A stretch of DNA of 64,000 bases from UBA5239 sp031548025 (GTDB taxonomy: Bacteria > Verrucomicrobiota > Lentisphaeria > Victivallales > Victivallaceae): contig JAVBRM010000023.1 in NCBI GenBank assembly GCA_031548025.1, positions 73,446 through 137,445 of the forward strand. The letters run 5' to 3'. The position numbers were made by a program, and so were the translations under genes. The stretch's first letter is position 1, and each line of letters begins with the position of its first letter. Of this stretch, positions 38,186-46,473 are shown one piece after another. The notes below the pieces were generated by a model. That model saw only the letters and a program-made list of their open reading frames with translations. It was not told where the DNA came from and did not search any database.

Positions 38186-39051
38186 AAGCTACCTTCTCTG
38201 ATGTTATTAACCGCATTATTCCTGTAAATTCCCGGTGAAACCCCAGTTTTTTCTTTGAATTGCCTGGAAAAAAAATAATGATCCGAATAACCGAGTCCCG
38301 CCGAGATTTCCTGCAAGGTCTGCGGAGTACTCGCCAACAACGCCTTGGCACGGCTGATTCGCTGGTTAATCAGATATTCCTGAGGAGACATCTGCCAGTA
38401 TTCCGAGAAAATCCGGGTAAAAGCGTTGCGCCCCAGACCGAACTTCGCAGCCAGTTCGGTCACCGGAATGAAACTTCGGGAATTCTCCTCAATCAGCATG
38501 GCGGCCTCGAGCGCCAGCATCCGGTGCCTGTCGGTATGTTCTTCTTTATCCCGCCCGATGTTGTTATAAAATTCCAGCGACATCAGCAAGGCTTTGAACA
38601 TCGCTTCGGCGGCGGCGTTTTTCTCCGCCTTGCGTTCCTCCGGCATGAAATCCTGAAATTTCAGGAGCTTGATAATATTCTGGCCCATCATCCGCCACTG
38701 TGGATTGTGAAAACTGTGCAATAATTCCGGCATTTCATCCACGCCGGGATAATAACAGTTTCCGTCCGGAGTTATCAGGTTAAAATGAAAATAAGCCATG
38801 CCGATCGGCTCATCCGGATTCTGGGTAATCCGATAATTATGGCCGGGACGCATCCAGACGATGGAATCCGCGTCAAGCCTGGTCTTGCCGCCGCGCAGTT
38901 CCATTTCGCATTCACCGGTATGAAACAGCCATAAATCATTATCGATAATCTCTTTGTGCTGCCAGTTAATGGAATGTCTGTTGCCACGCCGCCACTGCGA
39001 ATTGGCACACCGCCCCAAACGAACCTCCAGATTTTTCCAGTCCAAACTCAT
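38182..39051 (-). CDS. AraC-family transcriptional regulator
   Basis: A 289-residue protein; GGAGG lies 7 bases before the ATG, which overlaps the epimerase stop. The N-terminal cupin sensor is visible (DNDLWLFHTGECEMELRGGK, then IVWMRPGHNYRITQNP). The helix-turn-helix pair is PVTELAAKFGLGRNAFTRIF and LQEISAGLGYSDHYFFSRQF, followed by KEKTGVSPGIYRN. It is the third gene of a seven-gene operon and is probably its own activator, perhaps through the shared box at 40839-40870. The family is certain; the inducer is unknown. Confidence 0.9.
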   Translation of the reverse strand: MSLDWKNLEVRLGRCANSQWRRGNRHSINWQHKEIIDNDLWLFHTGECEMELRGGKTRLDADSIVWMRPGHNYRITQNPDEPIGMAYFHFNLITPDGNCYYPGVDEMPELLHSFHNPQWRMMGQNIIKLLKFQDFMPEERKAEKNAAAEAMFKALLMSLEFYNNIGRDKEEHTDRHRMLALEAAMLIEENSRSFIPVTELAAKFGLGRNAFTRIFSEYWQMSPQEYLINQRISRAKALLASTPQTLQEISAGLGYSDHYFFSRQFKEKTGVSPGIYRNNAVNNIREGSL

Positions 39052-39770
39052 GAATTATCCTCCAGCATCTCTTTCAGACAACGGGCGTCGTCGAAGAATT
39101 GTTCAACACTGTTTCCCATAACAAATTCCAACAGCCAGGCACGTTCCCGGCCACGCAATAACTGGATGTACTCTTTCCACTCTCCCGCCCCTTCCCGCAG
39201 AGGTCGGCGGCCCGAAGCATCCATGTGGAACACATGCACATGACTGACCTGTGCTATCAACGCTTTCAAGCTCGCCAGGTTATCCGCGCCGAAATGCGAC
39301 TGAAAATAGCAACGAAAATTTTTCCGGTCAACCACCCGGACCAATTCAAGAGCGGAAGCCGCGGTATCGGTCAAGGTGTCGCGATGCTTCTCCACACTGA
39401 TCTCCAATTCACCGGCGCGGTCACACAACACCGCCAGATTGGCGGCAACTTCCGTTACCGAAGCCTCTTCTGATCCCTTGCAACCGGCCCACACCCGGAT
39501 ATGAGGCGCGCCCAACGCCCGGGCAGTAGCAATCAGCGCATCAATCGTATCCACTGAATCGGCCCGGTAATAACTCCCATACGAAATCACTTCCGGCCCG
39601 GCGTCCCGGGTCATTTTTCCCACGGTTTCAGCCGCAGCCAGATCTCCGCACGGCACATGGATATCGCCGCCCCATTCAATCCCGTCAAGACCGGCTTGGG
39701 CCGCCAGAGCAATCAATTCCCCCGGCGGCAGAGAACGGAAAGTTACGCTGGTCAGTCCGCACTTCATCAT
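39048..39770 (-). CDS. Sugar phosphate isomerase/epimerase (xylose isomerase-like TIM barrel)
   Basis: A 240-residue protein with the AP_endonuc_2 fold shared by IolE, IolI and hydroxypyruvate isomerases: LAAQAGLDGIEWGGDIHVPC, then ISVEKHRDTLTDTAASALEL (Glu ligand), NFRCYFQSHFGADNL and VSHVHVFHMDASG (His ligands), ending WLLEFVMGN. It is cytoplasmic and probably isomerises a keto-sugar. Overlapping start and stop codons couple it to the Gfo/Idh oxidoreductase upstream and to the AraC gene downstream. Oxidoreductase plus epimerase pairs of this kind are common in inositol- and sugar-derivative catabolism. Confidence 0.85.
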   Translation of the reverse strand: MMKCGLTSVTFRSLPPGELIALAAQAGLDGIEWGGDIHVPCGDLAAAETVGKMTRDAGPEVISYGSYYRADSVDTIDALIATARALGAPHIRVWAGCKGSEEASVTEVAANLAVLCDRAGELEISVEKHRDTLTDTAASALELVRVVDRKNFRCYFQSHFGADNLASLKALIAQVSHVHVFHMDASGRRPLREGAGEWKEYIQLLRGRERAWLLEFVMGNSVEQFFDDARCLKEMLEDNS

Positions 39771-40816
39771 TCACCTGCCTTTTCGCGCGCCTCATCCAAC
39801 AGGCGCATCAGCTTCCAGGTATCCGACAGCGGATTCAGCGGAACCGCATCGGCGGTTATGTAATCGTAAAGATTGCGATAGTAGGCGCTGACCGGTTTGT
39901 CGCCGGCCCCCGCTCCGGAGAAATATTCTTCCTCAAAAGTGAAATCGGCTTTCGGGTATTTCCGGCCCGGCGCGGCCATGCCTTCCGCGATTTCCGCCTC
40001 ACCGGCCTTGGCCGGATCGTAATACCGGATGTGCCACCGGCGCGGTTGTTCATCCGTCAATACCGCCGCACCATACTGACCATAAACCGCATAACAATAC
40101 GGCACGATTGCCGCCGCCTGGTTGATATTGATATCCACCAGGACGTCGCCGTTGAAGCGCAGCAGGATCTTCACGACATCCTCGGCGTCTCCGACCGACG
40201 CCACACGGTCGATGTCGCATGCCAGCAACTGATAATCCCCGCCCAGCAGATATATGAACTGGTCCACATGATGAGCGCCGTAATTCAGCAGCATTCCGCC
40301 GCCGTTTTTCCTGAAAGCCTGCCAGTCGTTGCGGCGACAGTAACGGCCGACGAAATCATGAATCTGAAAAATCCGTCCCAGTTTCCCCGAATCGATGATC
40401 ACACGCAAATCGGCGGTATCCTGGCAAAGCCGCCGGGGCTGATAAATCATCAGTTTGCGCGAATTTTCCCGGGCCGCCGCCATCATCGCCTCAAATTCGG
40501 TATGACAGATCGCCGCCGGTTTGTCGCAGAAAACATGACTGCCGTGCCGCAGCGCCGCAATGGTGTCGGCAGCATGATAGACCGTCGGCGAGGCAATCAC
40601 CACCAGGTCCGGATGCTCCGCGGCCAGCAATTCCTCCGTAGAAGCATAAAAACGCGGTATGGCAAAATGATCACACGCCTCACGGCAACGCTCGGCCAAC
40701 GGGTCGACTACCGCACTGAGCCGATAATTGTCATTGCCCGCCATTGCCGGAAGATGAGCACTCCAGGCAATACGCCCTACCCCAACCAAAGCCGTCGTCA
40801 ATTTTCCGCCATTCAT
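39767..40816 (-). CDS. Gfo/Idh/MocA-family NAD(P)-dependent oxidoreductase
   Basis: A 349-residue protein. The ATG at 40816 is preferred because GAGGA lies 6 bases upstream; another ATG 12 bases earlier is in frame. The N-terminal Rossmann motif is TTALVGVGRIAWSAHLPAM, with VVDPLAERC at the end of the second strand. HVFCDKPAAICHTEFEAMM holds the family's catalytic Lys in the E/D-K-P motif, and GGGMLLNYGAHHVDQFIYLL has the second signature with conserved His. It oxidises or reduces a sugar or cyclitol with NAD(P). First gene of the operon that runs down to 31421. Confidence 0.9.
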   Translation of the reverse strand: MNGGKLTTALVGVGRIAWSAHLPAMAGNDNYRLSAVVDPLAERCREACDHFAIPRFYASTEELLAAEHPDLVVIASPTVYHAADTIAALRHGSHVFCDKPAAICHTEFEAMMAAARENSRKLMIYQPRRLCQDTADLRVIIDSGKLGRIFQIHDFVGRYCRRNDWQAFRKNGGGMLLNYGAHHVDQFIYLLGGDYQLLACDIDRVASVGDAEDVVKILLRFNGDVLVDININQAAAIVPYCYAVYGQYGAAVLTDEQPRRWHIRYYDPAKAGEAEIAEGMAAPGRKYPKADFTFEEEYFSGAGAGDKPVSAYYRNLYDYITADAVPLNPLSDTWKLMRLLDEAREKAGE

Positions 40817-40838
40817 GCTAGTCCTCATTGTTTGCCAA

Positions 40839-40870
40839 TATTATATCGCATGAATGGTGATTTTAAAATG
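40839..40870 (-). promoter_or_regulatory. Conserved 32-bp promoter box, copy B
   Basis: This is the partner of 31397-31428 (29 of 32 identical). On the minus strand it carries CATTTTAAAATCACCATTCA and a TATAAT at 40845-40840, about 23 bases before the Gfo/Idh ATG. The identity extends past the -10 hexamer into TTTTAAAA and CATTCATGC, which is too long for chance promoter similarity and suggests one shared regulator. Confidence 0.65.
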
Positions 40871-40932
40871 GATTATCGCACCGCTTTGTTGTGTTTTTGC
40901 ACCTTTCGGTAATTTTAGCTTTCTGCGGATTT

Positions 40933-41712
40933 TCAAGCAAATTGTTTTGCCGCGCCGGTAAGTGCCGCTTGTTCGCCTTGCGCCGATTGCCGGACAGGAA
41001 GTCCTTTCAGCGGGTCTTTGAAAAGTTCAAAATCTTTGGAAATTTGCCCGCCGAGAGCGATCTCTTCGAGTTGAAATCTTTCACACCATGGGGTCAGAAT
41101 TTCAGCAAGAACTTCACCAAAGTTTTGCCAGGCCTGCTTCGCGGCGGAATCCCCGGAACGGGCCGCTTCCGCCAGGTCCTTATTGTATCGTGAAAGCTGA
41201 AGCGCTTTCTCCACGGTCGTGCCCCTGAAAGTCTTGCTCCATAAGCTGACCTCATCAGCCGGTGAACCGAGTTTGTTTGTCAACAATTTGCCATCCACAA
41301 TGACGGCAGCGCCAAGGCCGGTGCCAAGGGTGATTCCTCCTATTCGGGATTGCCCGCCCCATTCGCCAAGCAGAAAGGCGTTTGCATCATGAAGAAAACG
41401 GACCGGAATGTCCGGCAAAAATTCCAGCAGGGAACGCTCTTTGATCGCGCCGAATTTATGCTCCATCAGACTGATGCCGTTCCGGTAATCGAACGGGCCC
41501 GGAATTGCAACTCCGATACGGTCGATTCTCCCCGCCGCGCTCACCGCTGTCCGCAAAGCAACGGCTATTTCCTCTGCATTTCCGCCGGAATGGCTCGGAA
41601 TTTGCGGCAAAACCTGAAGCAGTTTTCCATCTTGAAAAAGTGCTGATTTGATAAAGGTTCCACCGATATCCAATGCCAATATCACTTGAGCATTGTCTTG
41701 GTTATTTTGCAT
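40933..41712 (-). CDS. ROK-family sugar kinase
   Basis: A 259-residue protein. The ATP-binding phosphate loop is VILALDIGGTFIKSALFQ; VAIPGPFDYRNGISLMEHKF is the substrate region; FLHDANAFLLGEWGG contains the catalytic Asp (HDAN); GGITLGTGLGAAVIVDGKLL is the second phosphate motif. The Cys-rich zinc motif of many ROK kinases and repressors is absent, and the protein is shorter than the usual 300 residues. No DNA-binding domain is present, so it is a kinase and not an Mlc/NagC-type regulator. It overlaps the PMI-like gene by 31 bases and is third in the rpiR operon, probably phosphorylating the hexose released by the heparinase-like enzyme. Confidence 0.85.
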   Translation of the reverse strand: MQNNQDNAQVILALDIGGTFIKSALFQDGKLLQVLPQIPSHSGGNAEEIAVALRTAVSAAGRIDRIGVAIPGPFDYRNGISLMEHKFGAIKERSLLEFLPDIPVRFLHDANAFLLGEWGGQSRIGGITLGTGLGAAVIVDGKLLTNKLGSPADEVSLWSKTFRGTTVEKALQLSRYNKDLAEAARSGDSAAKQAWQNFGEVLAEILTPWCERFQLEEIALGGQISKDFELFKDPLKGLPVRQSAQGEQAALTGAAKQFA

Positions 41713-43472
41713 GGTGTATTACCCAGATTCAGAATTTCATATTCTCCCAGCGAAGCCGGGATCACTACCATATCCATATATTTCTGATGATAGAAGCGGG
41801 CCGGGTCGTTCTTTGAACAAACCAATACCTCATCTCCCTCGACCAGGACTAATACATGAAACCGGCCTTTCGTATCATCCGAAATGCTCCGGTCAAAAGA
41901 GAGGCGGCGAAGACTGAAGTAAATGAGTTCGTGTTCTCCGACAATCTCTTCCTTCCAATTCTCGCCCTCACGAACAATTATTGGCTGCGGGCGCAAAATG
42001 CCATCCACCGTACTTCGGCGCCGCTCGGTTACCAATACATTCTTGCCATGGATTGAATGGATTGGGCGGGGAATGCCTTCAAGGTCGCTCCGCAAATAAT
42101 CATAGAGCTTGAAAGTATAGCTGCCGATGGTATAGCTGCCGATTTCCAGCACTACCTGATTACGGCCTGAGGCGTGGATGGTTCCGCCGGGCAACAGATA
42201 CTGATCGCCTTGTTCGCTCGGAAAAGAGTTGACATATTTGTCGTGATCAAATGGGACATATTCTTTTTCCGCCCGGTCAATGCACTGAAAAAACTCGTCA
42301 ACATTGCAATCGTCTTGAAGCCCGAGGTAAGTTTTCGAACCGGCAGTCTTGACCACATAATAACTTTCATCCTGCTGGAACGGCTCCCCGAAATGTTCAT
42401 TGTTGTACGCTTGCGGCGGATGCACCTGGATCGACATATTACCATTGCCGCCGTAAGTGTCGTCGTAATTGAAACGAATTGGAAAAACATAGCCGAAACG
42501 ATTCACGCTTTCTTCGCCCATCAATTTCGCAGCTTCAGCTTTGAAGAAGGTGGAAAACGGAAAATTCATCGTGTATTTACCAACTTTAATCTGGAGACTG
42601 ACTTCGTTCGGAATCATGTCAAACACCCATGCGGCATTCCGCATGTCGTCCGGCAAGTTGCGCAGTTTTTTGATGAAATAACCGCCCCATACTCCTTCCA
42701 GATAGACAGGCGTACAACGGAATGGATATTTTGCCTGAATATCGAAAAGCTCTTTCAATTCATAAAATGGCAGCATTTTGAAGATATGGTCAAGGTTGGC
42801 ATCAATATAAAAGTCGATATTTCCACGATCAATCAGATTCTGCCGGTGCAACATCATAATTTCATAATCGTAATAATAAAGCCGCCGGAAAATATACGGA
42901 ATGGAACGCTCCTGAATATCACCGATGCATTGGACACGGCGTTCCTGTACCCGGGCGGTAACGGTAAGCGGTGTAACATCCATGAATACCGCCAAATCTG
43001 CCAGGTCGCGAAAATATGAGCACAAGGAACCATGTCCGATAAACAAAACAACTTTGCCGTTCGCTTTCGCAGTTTGCAGTTGCTCCCGTAACCGTGAAAC
43101 TTTTTTTGCGTCAAACAAAGTTTCAATTTCGCGGTGAATGCTCTTGCCGAAAAGCAGAATCGGATCAATTTCGCGATCCATTGGCAACGATTCCGCCAAC
43201 ATCGTTTCAAGTTCATCCGAACTTTTATAGGCTTCCTTCGCCTCAATAACCGTAAGCTTACCGTCAGCAACAGAGTTCAGGCGATTGACCATTTCCTGGA
43301 AGTTGGCCCCGGTATAACCGTCCAGTGCGAGAATACCGGAAAAGCCAGCCAACAGCTTGTCGGCAATAGCCGTATTACCGGCGATGAGTGTTGTCGCCAA
43401 GGCAGCGGGCAATTCCGGGCGGTTAATCGCATTCGGGTCAACATAAGGGAACGGTTTGAACATGAAACTCAT
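41682..43472 (-). CDS. Class I mannose-6-phosphate isomerase-like protein with N-terminal kinase-like domain
   Basis: A 596-residue protein. The C-terminal part (about 215-500) has class I phosphomannose isomerase motifs: NMSIQVHPPQAYNNEHFGEP (Gln and His ligands), DESYYVVKTAGSKTYLG (Glu ligand) and LLPGGTIHASGRNQVVLEIG (His ligand). The N-terminal 200 residues resemble a P-loop sugar or nucleoside kinase (FSGILALDGYTGANFQEMV), but Walker A is degenerate, with no Gly-Lys-Ser/Thr, so it is probably non-catalytic. Normal ManA is about 320-390 residues. It should interconvert mannose-6-phosphate and fructose-6-phosphate or act on a related sugar. It lies between rpiR (23 bases) and the ROK kinase. 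Confidence 0.75.
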   Translation of the reverse strand: MSFMFKPFPYVDPNAINRPELPAALATTLIAGNTAIADKLLAGFSGILALDGYTGANFQEMVNRLNSVADGKLTVIEAKEAYKSSDELETMLAESLPMDREIDPILLFGKSIHREIETLFDAKKVSRLREQLQTAKANGKVVLFIGHGSLCSYFRDLADLAVFMDVTPLTVTARVQERRVQCIGDIQERSIPYIFRRLYYYDYEIMMLHRQNLIDRGNIDFYIDANLDHIFKMLPFYELKELFDIQAKYPFRCTPVYLEGVWGGYFIKKLRNLPDDMRNAAWVFDMIPNEVSLQIKVGKYTMNFPFSTFFKAEAAKLMGEESVNRFGYVFPIRFNYDDTYGGNGNMSIQVHPPQAYNNEHFGEPFQQDESYYVVKTAGSKTYLGLQDDCNVDEFFQCIDRAEKEYVPFDHDKYVNSFPSEQGDQYLLPGGTIHASGRNQVVLEIGSYTIGSYTFKLYDYLRSDLEGIPRPIHSIHGKNVLVTERRRSTVDGILRPQPIIVREGENWKEEIVGEHELIYFSLRRLSFDRSISDDTKGRFHVLVLVEGDEVLVCSKNDPARFYHQKYMDMVVIPASLGEYEILNLGNTPCKITKTMLK

Positions 43473-43495
43473 AATTGCAATACTCTCGTTTTATT

Positions 43496-44344
43496 TTATT
43501 TGCCGTACACCATTTTATGAGTACGGATGACGTTTTCTTCTGTCCGCTCCAAGTCGTGAAGCGCCAATTCCAATGAAAGGAAATCCACGACCAACAGTTG
43601 CGCCAAACGCGACCCCATGGCGCCAAGCCGAAATTGCTGTTCATCGGAGGCGGTCAATAAGGCAATATCGGCCGTCTGCGCGAGGGGCGATTCAGGAAAG
43701 TTGGTAATAGCAACAACTTTGGCGCCGTGCTTTTTGGCAATCCGGGCGCAAGAACAGATATTTTCGTTTTCACCGCTGAAGGATATGGCAATCATCACAT
43801 CATCTTTCCGCAGCAACCCGCAATGCATTTTGTTCAACTCCGAATCCGCGCTGAAAAACGCATGATACCCTATTCTGAATAATTTTATCTGAAAGTCCTG
43901 CGCCACCAATCCGGAAGCGCCATATCCGAAAAGGGTTATCCGACCGGCATTCTTGATAATCTGAATTGCCTGATTGATTTTTTCCTCATCCAATAATGAA
44001 ATCGTATCATTGACAACACGCAGGTTGTTATTACGAAAATCCTGCCGTAATTGTTCAAAAGTATCAGCTTCGGTCGAATGTATGTAATTTATGCTCATTT
44101 TTACCGGAATGAAATCCGCGGCAATTGCTGCTTTCAATTCAGAAAATCCCTTATAACCGATTTTCTGACAAAAACGAATAATCTGGGCATCGTCACAACC
44201 GCAATTGACAGCCAGATCATGTACTTTATTTTGCACCACAATCTCCGGATGCGCCAGAATGTGATTCGCAATATTGATATAATTCCCACTGAAACTCGGG
44301 AAGAGTTGTTTTATCTTCAATAAACTGGCTGGAGTAACATGCAT
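43496..44344 (-). CDS. RpiR/MurR-family transcriptional regulator
   Basis: A 282-residue protein. The N-terminal helix-turn-helix includes ANHILAHPEIVVQNKVHDLA and CDDAQIIRFCQKIGYKGFSE. The C-terminal SIS sugar-phosphate-binding domain spans about 120-260 (AGRITLFGYGASGLVAQDFQ; KDDVMIAISFSGENENI; KVVAITNFPESPLAQTADI). It probably senses a phosphosugar made by the ROK kinase or the PMI-like protein. It is divergent from the heparinase-like gene across 162 bases that contain a long inverted repeat, its likely operator. Confidence 0.92.
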   Translation of the reverse strand: MHVTPASLLKIKQLFPSFSGNYINIANHILAHPEIVVQNKVHDLAVNCGCDDAQIIRFCQKIGYKGFSELKAAIAADFIPVKMSINYIHSTEADTFEQLRQDFRNNNLRVVNDTISLLDEEKINQAIQIIKNAGRITLFGYGASGLVAQDFQIKLFRIGYHAFFSADSELNKMHCGLLRKDDVMIAISFSGENENICSCARIAKKHGAKVVAITNFPESPLAQTADIALLTASDEQQFRLGAMGSRLAQLLVVDFLSLELALHDLERTEENVIRTHKMVYGK

Positions 44345-44383
44345 CTTTCATTTCCAATTTTATCATTTTTATTGACCAATTAA

Positions 44384-44456
44384 TAATACAATAGCAATTA
44401 AAATGACAAATTCAAGAGTTTATTATTGACTTTGTCATATTTATTGCTATTATATT
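44384..44456. promoter_or_regulatory. Long inverted repeat with divergent promoters (probable RpiR operator)
   Basis: The arm at 44384-44410 and the arm at 44431-44456 are inverted copies matching at about 24 of 27 positions; the core is TGACAAA facing TTTGTCA, with TAGCAAT facing ATTGCTA. The 20-base spacer ends in TTGACT when joined to 44431, a -35 candidate for the heparinase gene with TATTAT at 44448-44453 (16-base gap). On the minus strand TTGTCA (44409-44404) and TATTAT (44387-44382) are spaced 16. A regulator bound here would control both directions. Confidence 0.75.
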
Positions 44457-44506
44457 ACATGGCGGTCAATAATTTTGACAATAATCTAAAAAAACAAGGC
44501 GATATT

Positions 44507-46411
44507 ATGTTTCATTGCACAACAATAAACTGGAATTCCGTAAGGTCAAAGGTAAAGAATGAGGCTTGGGCAAAGCATCTCTTTGAAAGCATAAATGCTG
44601 ATTTTATCGAGACCATGCGCATAATTCCCGCCACTCCGTCTCTTGGAGCGTCAAAACACTTTCACGAATACTTTTGCGGCCAATGTGCCGCCCTTCTTAC
44701 ATTCAACCTCGAAAGTCCTCAGAAGCACGTTTGCCCGAACTGCGGCAAAATCTATACAGGTGAGCCGTATGATGGCGCATGGCGTGATATGATCAACGCA
44801 GTGTTTGTCTCGATGCTAGACCGCGCTGCGATACTTGCAAATACGGTTGAGGATAATACTATTTATATCGATTTTGTGAAAAAAACAATTTTATTTTATG
44901 CCGGAAACTACAGAGGATGTACCTTGCAGAAGTTACAGGGCAAAATCTTCACATCAGTTTTATCGGAAGCGATTTTTGTGATTGCCATCGAAAGAATATT
45001 GCGCATGGTTGCCGGGTTAAATATTTTCAGCGAACCGGAAATGGATACTATAAAGGAAGATCTCTTTATCCCGGCTGCAGACCTGATAAAACCACAAATT
45101 CGAGCAATTCATAATATCCATTTGTGGATGCAAGCGGCTGTTGCCGCATCGGCAAGCATCACGGGAGATAAAAAAAGTCTTCACGACAGCATCTATGGTA
45201 AATATGGTTTTATGGAGCAACTGGAGCAAGGCACGCGGGCGGATGGCTTGTGGTATGAAATTTCCCCCTCCTATCATTTCTATACATTGTCCGCCGCTTT
45301 ATCCATGGCCTGGATAGCCAAAGAAAATGAGATTGATTTGTTCGCCGTCCCCAAGTTGAAAAAAATGAGTATCGCCCCCGTCAACCTGATGTATAAGGAT
45401 GGAATGTTTCCGGCTTATAATGACGGTTGGTACGGGAAAAACGTATCGGATTACGCCTACCTCTACGAGCAACTCTCGGCTGTATACACTTCGGAGAAAA
45501 TCTTTCAGCAAATCCTGGGAATGTGTTACAGAAATACTCCATTGAAAAACAATTACCGGTTTGGCGAATCCCGTTCTCTCCATAGTCTTCCGGAGATGAT
45601 TATAAACAGCGATACGGGCTTCAATCGCAATTCTCTCAATGCGCTCTTGTATGGCGTCAATGATATTTCGCCAGAGTCAATGCCTTCGCCGCAAACCCAT
45701 TTTCTATTCGAGGATTCGGGTATCGCTATTCTGCAAAATGAGACGCTCAGGGTTTCCTTGAAAGCATCGAGACATGGCGGTGGGCACGACCATCAGGATA
45801 AATTGGCAATCGACGTATTCGCAGGCGATAAGCTCATCAGTGCGGACATTGGCACCTCAGGCTATGGGAGCCCCCTTACAACCAAATGGAACAGGGCTTC
45901 TCTTGCTCACAATTTGGTTATCCTTAATCAAATGCGGCAGAAACCTTCGGATGCGGAACTTATTTCTTTTGGGAACAATCACGCGGAATACTCTGCTGAT
46001 AACGCCTATGAGGGAGCAAAACTTCACAGGCGCATTGAACTGTTCGAAAAAGGATTCCAAGATACCTTTGAAGTGCAATGCGAGGAAAGCAATATCGTTG
46101 ACTGGGTATTTCATTGCCGAGGCAAAATCGTCTCTGATCTGAATTTTGAAAATGCCGGTCTCTTTAAAGAGGAAAACGGCTATGACATGCTGACGAATAT
46201 CAAGTGTTGCAGTACCGGAAAAGCATGGAATATGACGTGGGAAATCGACGGCAAACTGAAACTTCGCCTAGAGTTTGAAGGCCAAGCCAATACCCAAGTC
46301 TACATCGCGGACGGTATGGATTACGACCCGCATAACAAACTGCAAATGGTTATTGTCAGGCGAAACACAGGAGAAACCGTGTTTAAAGCGAAATTCGAGG
46401 TAATCATTTAA
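44507..46411 (+). CDS. Heparinase II/III-like protein with zinc-ribbon insert, apparently cytoplasmic
   Basis: A 634-residue protein. The ATG at 44507 lies 7 bases after AAGG; the upstream extension of the frame contains the promoter. No signal peptide is present. Residues about 55-85 hold two Cys pairs (FCGQCAALL and HVCPNCGKIY), a probable zinc ribbon. Residues about 100-370 are an (alpha/alpha) toroid (GTRADGLWYEISPSYHFYT carries Tyr and His of the lyase site). The C-terminal sandwich has SRHGGGHDHQDKLAIDVFAG and ADIGTSGYG, hallmarks of heparinase II/III and PL12/15/17-type lyases. It would cleave uronic-acid-containing oligosaccharides. Composition is distinctly AT-rich relative to its surroundings. 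Confidence 0.75.
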   Translation: MFHCTTINWNSVRSKVKNEAWAKHLFESINADFIETMRIIPATPSLGASKHFHEYFCGQCAALLTFNLESPQKHVCPNCGKIYTGEPYDGAWRDMINAVFVSMLDRAAILANTVEDNTIYIDFVKKTILFYAGNYRGCTLQKLQGKIFTSVLSEAIFVIAIERILRMVAGLNIFSEPEMDTIKEDLFIPAADLIKPQIRAIHNIHLWMQAAVAASASITGDKKSLHDSIYGKYGFMEQLEQGTRADGLWYEISPSYHFYTLSAALSMAWIAKENEIDLFAVPKLKKMSIAPVNLMYKDGMFPAYNDGWYGKNVSDYAYLYEQLSAVYTSEKIFQQILGMCYRNTPLKNNYRFGESRSLHSLPEMIINSDTGFNRNSLNALLYGVNDISPESMPSPQTHFLFEDSGIAILQNETLRVSLKASRHGGGHDHQDKLAIDVFAGDKLISADIGTSGYGSPLTTKWNRASLAHNLVILNQMRQKPSDAELISFGNNHAEYSADNAYEGAKLHRRIELFEKGFQDTFEVQCEESNIVDWVFHCRGKIVSDLNFENAGLFKEENGYDMLTNIKCCSTGKAWNMTWEIDGKLKLRLEFEGQANTQVYIADGMDYDPHNKLQMVIVRRNTGETVFKAKFEVII

Positions 46412-46473
46412 CATATGAAAACGGCAGGGTAGAAAAAGAGAGGCATTTGTAAAACGTCCACAACATTTTCGGA

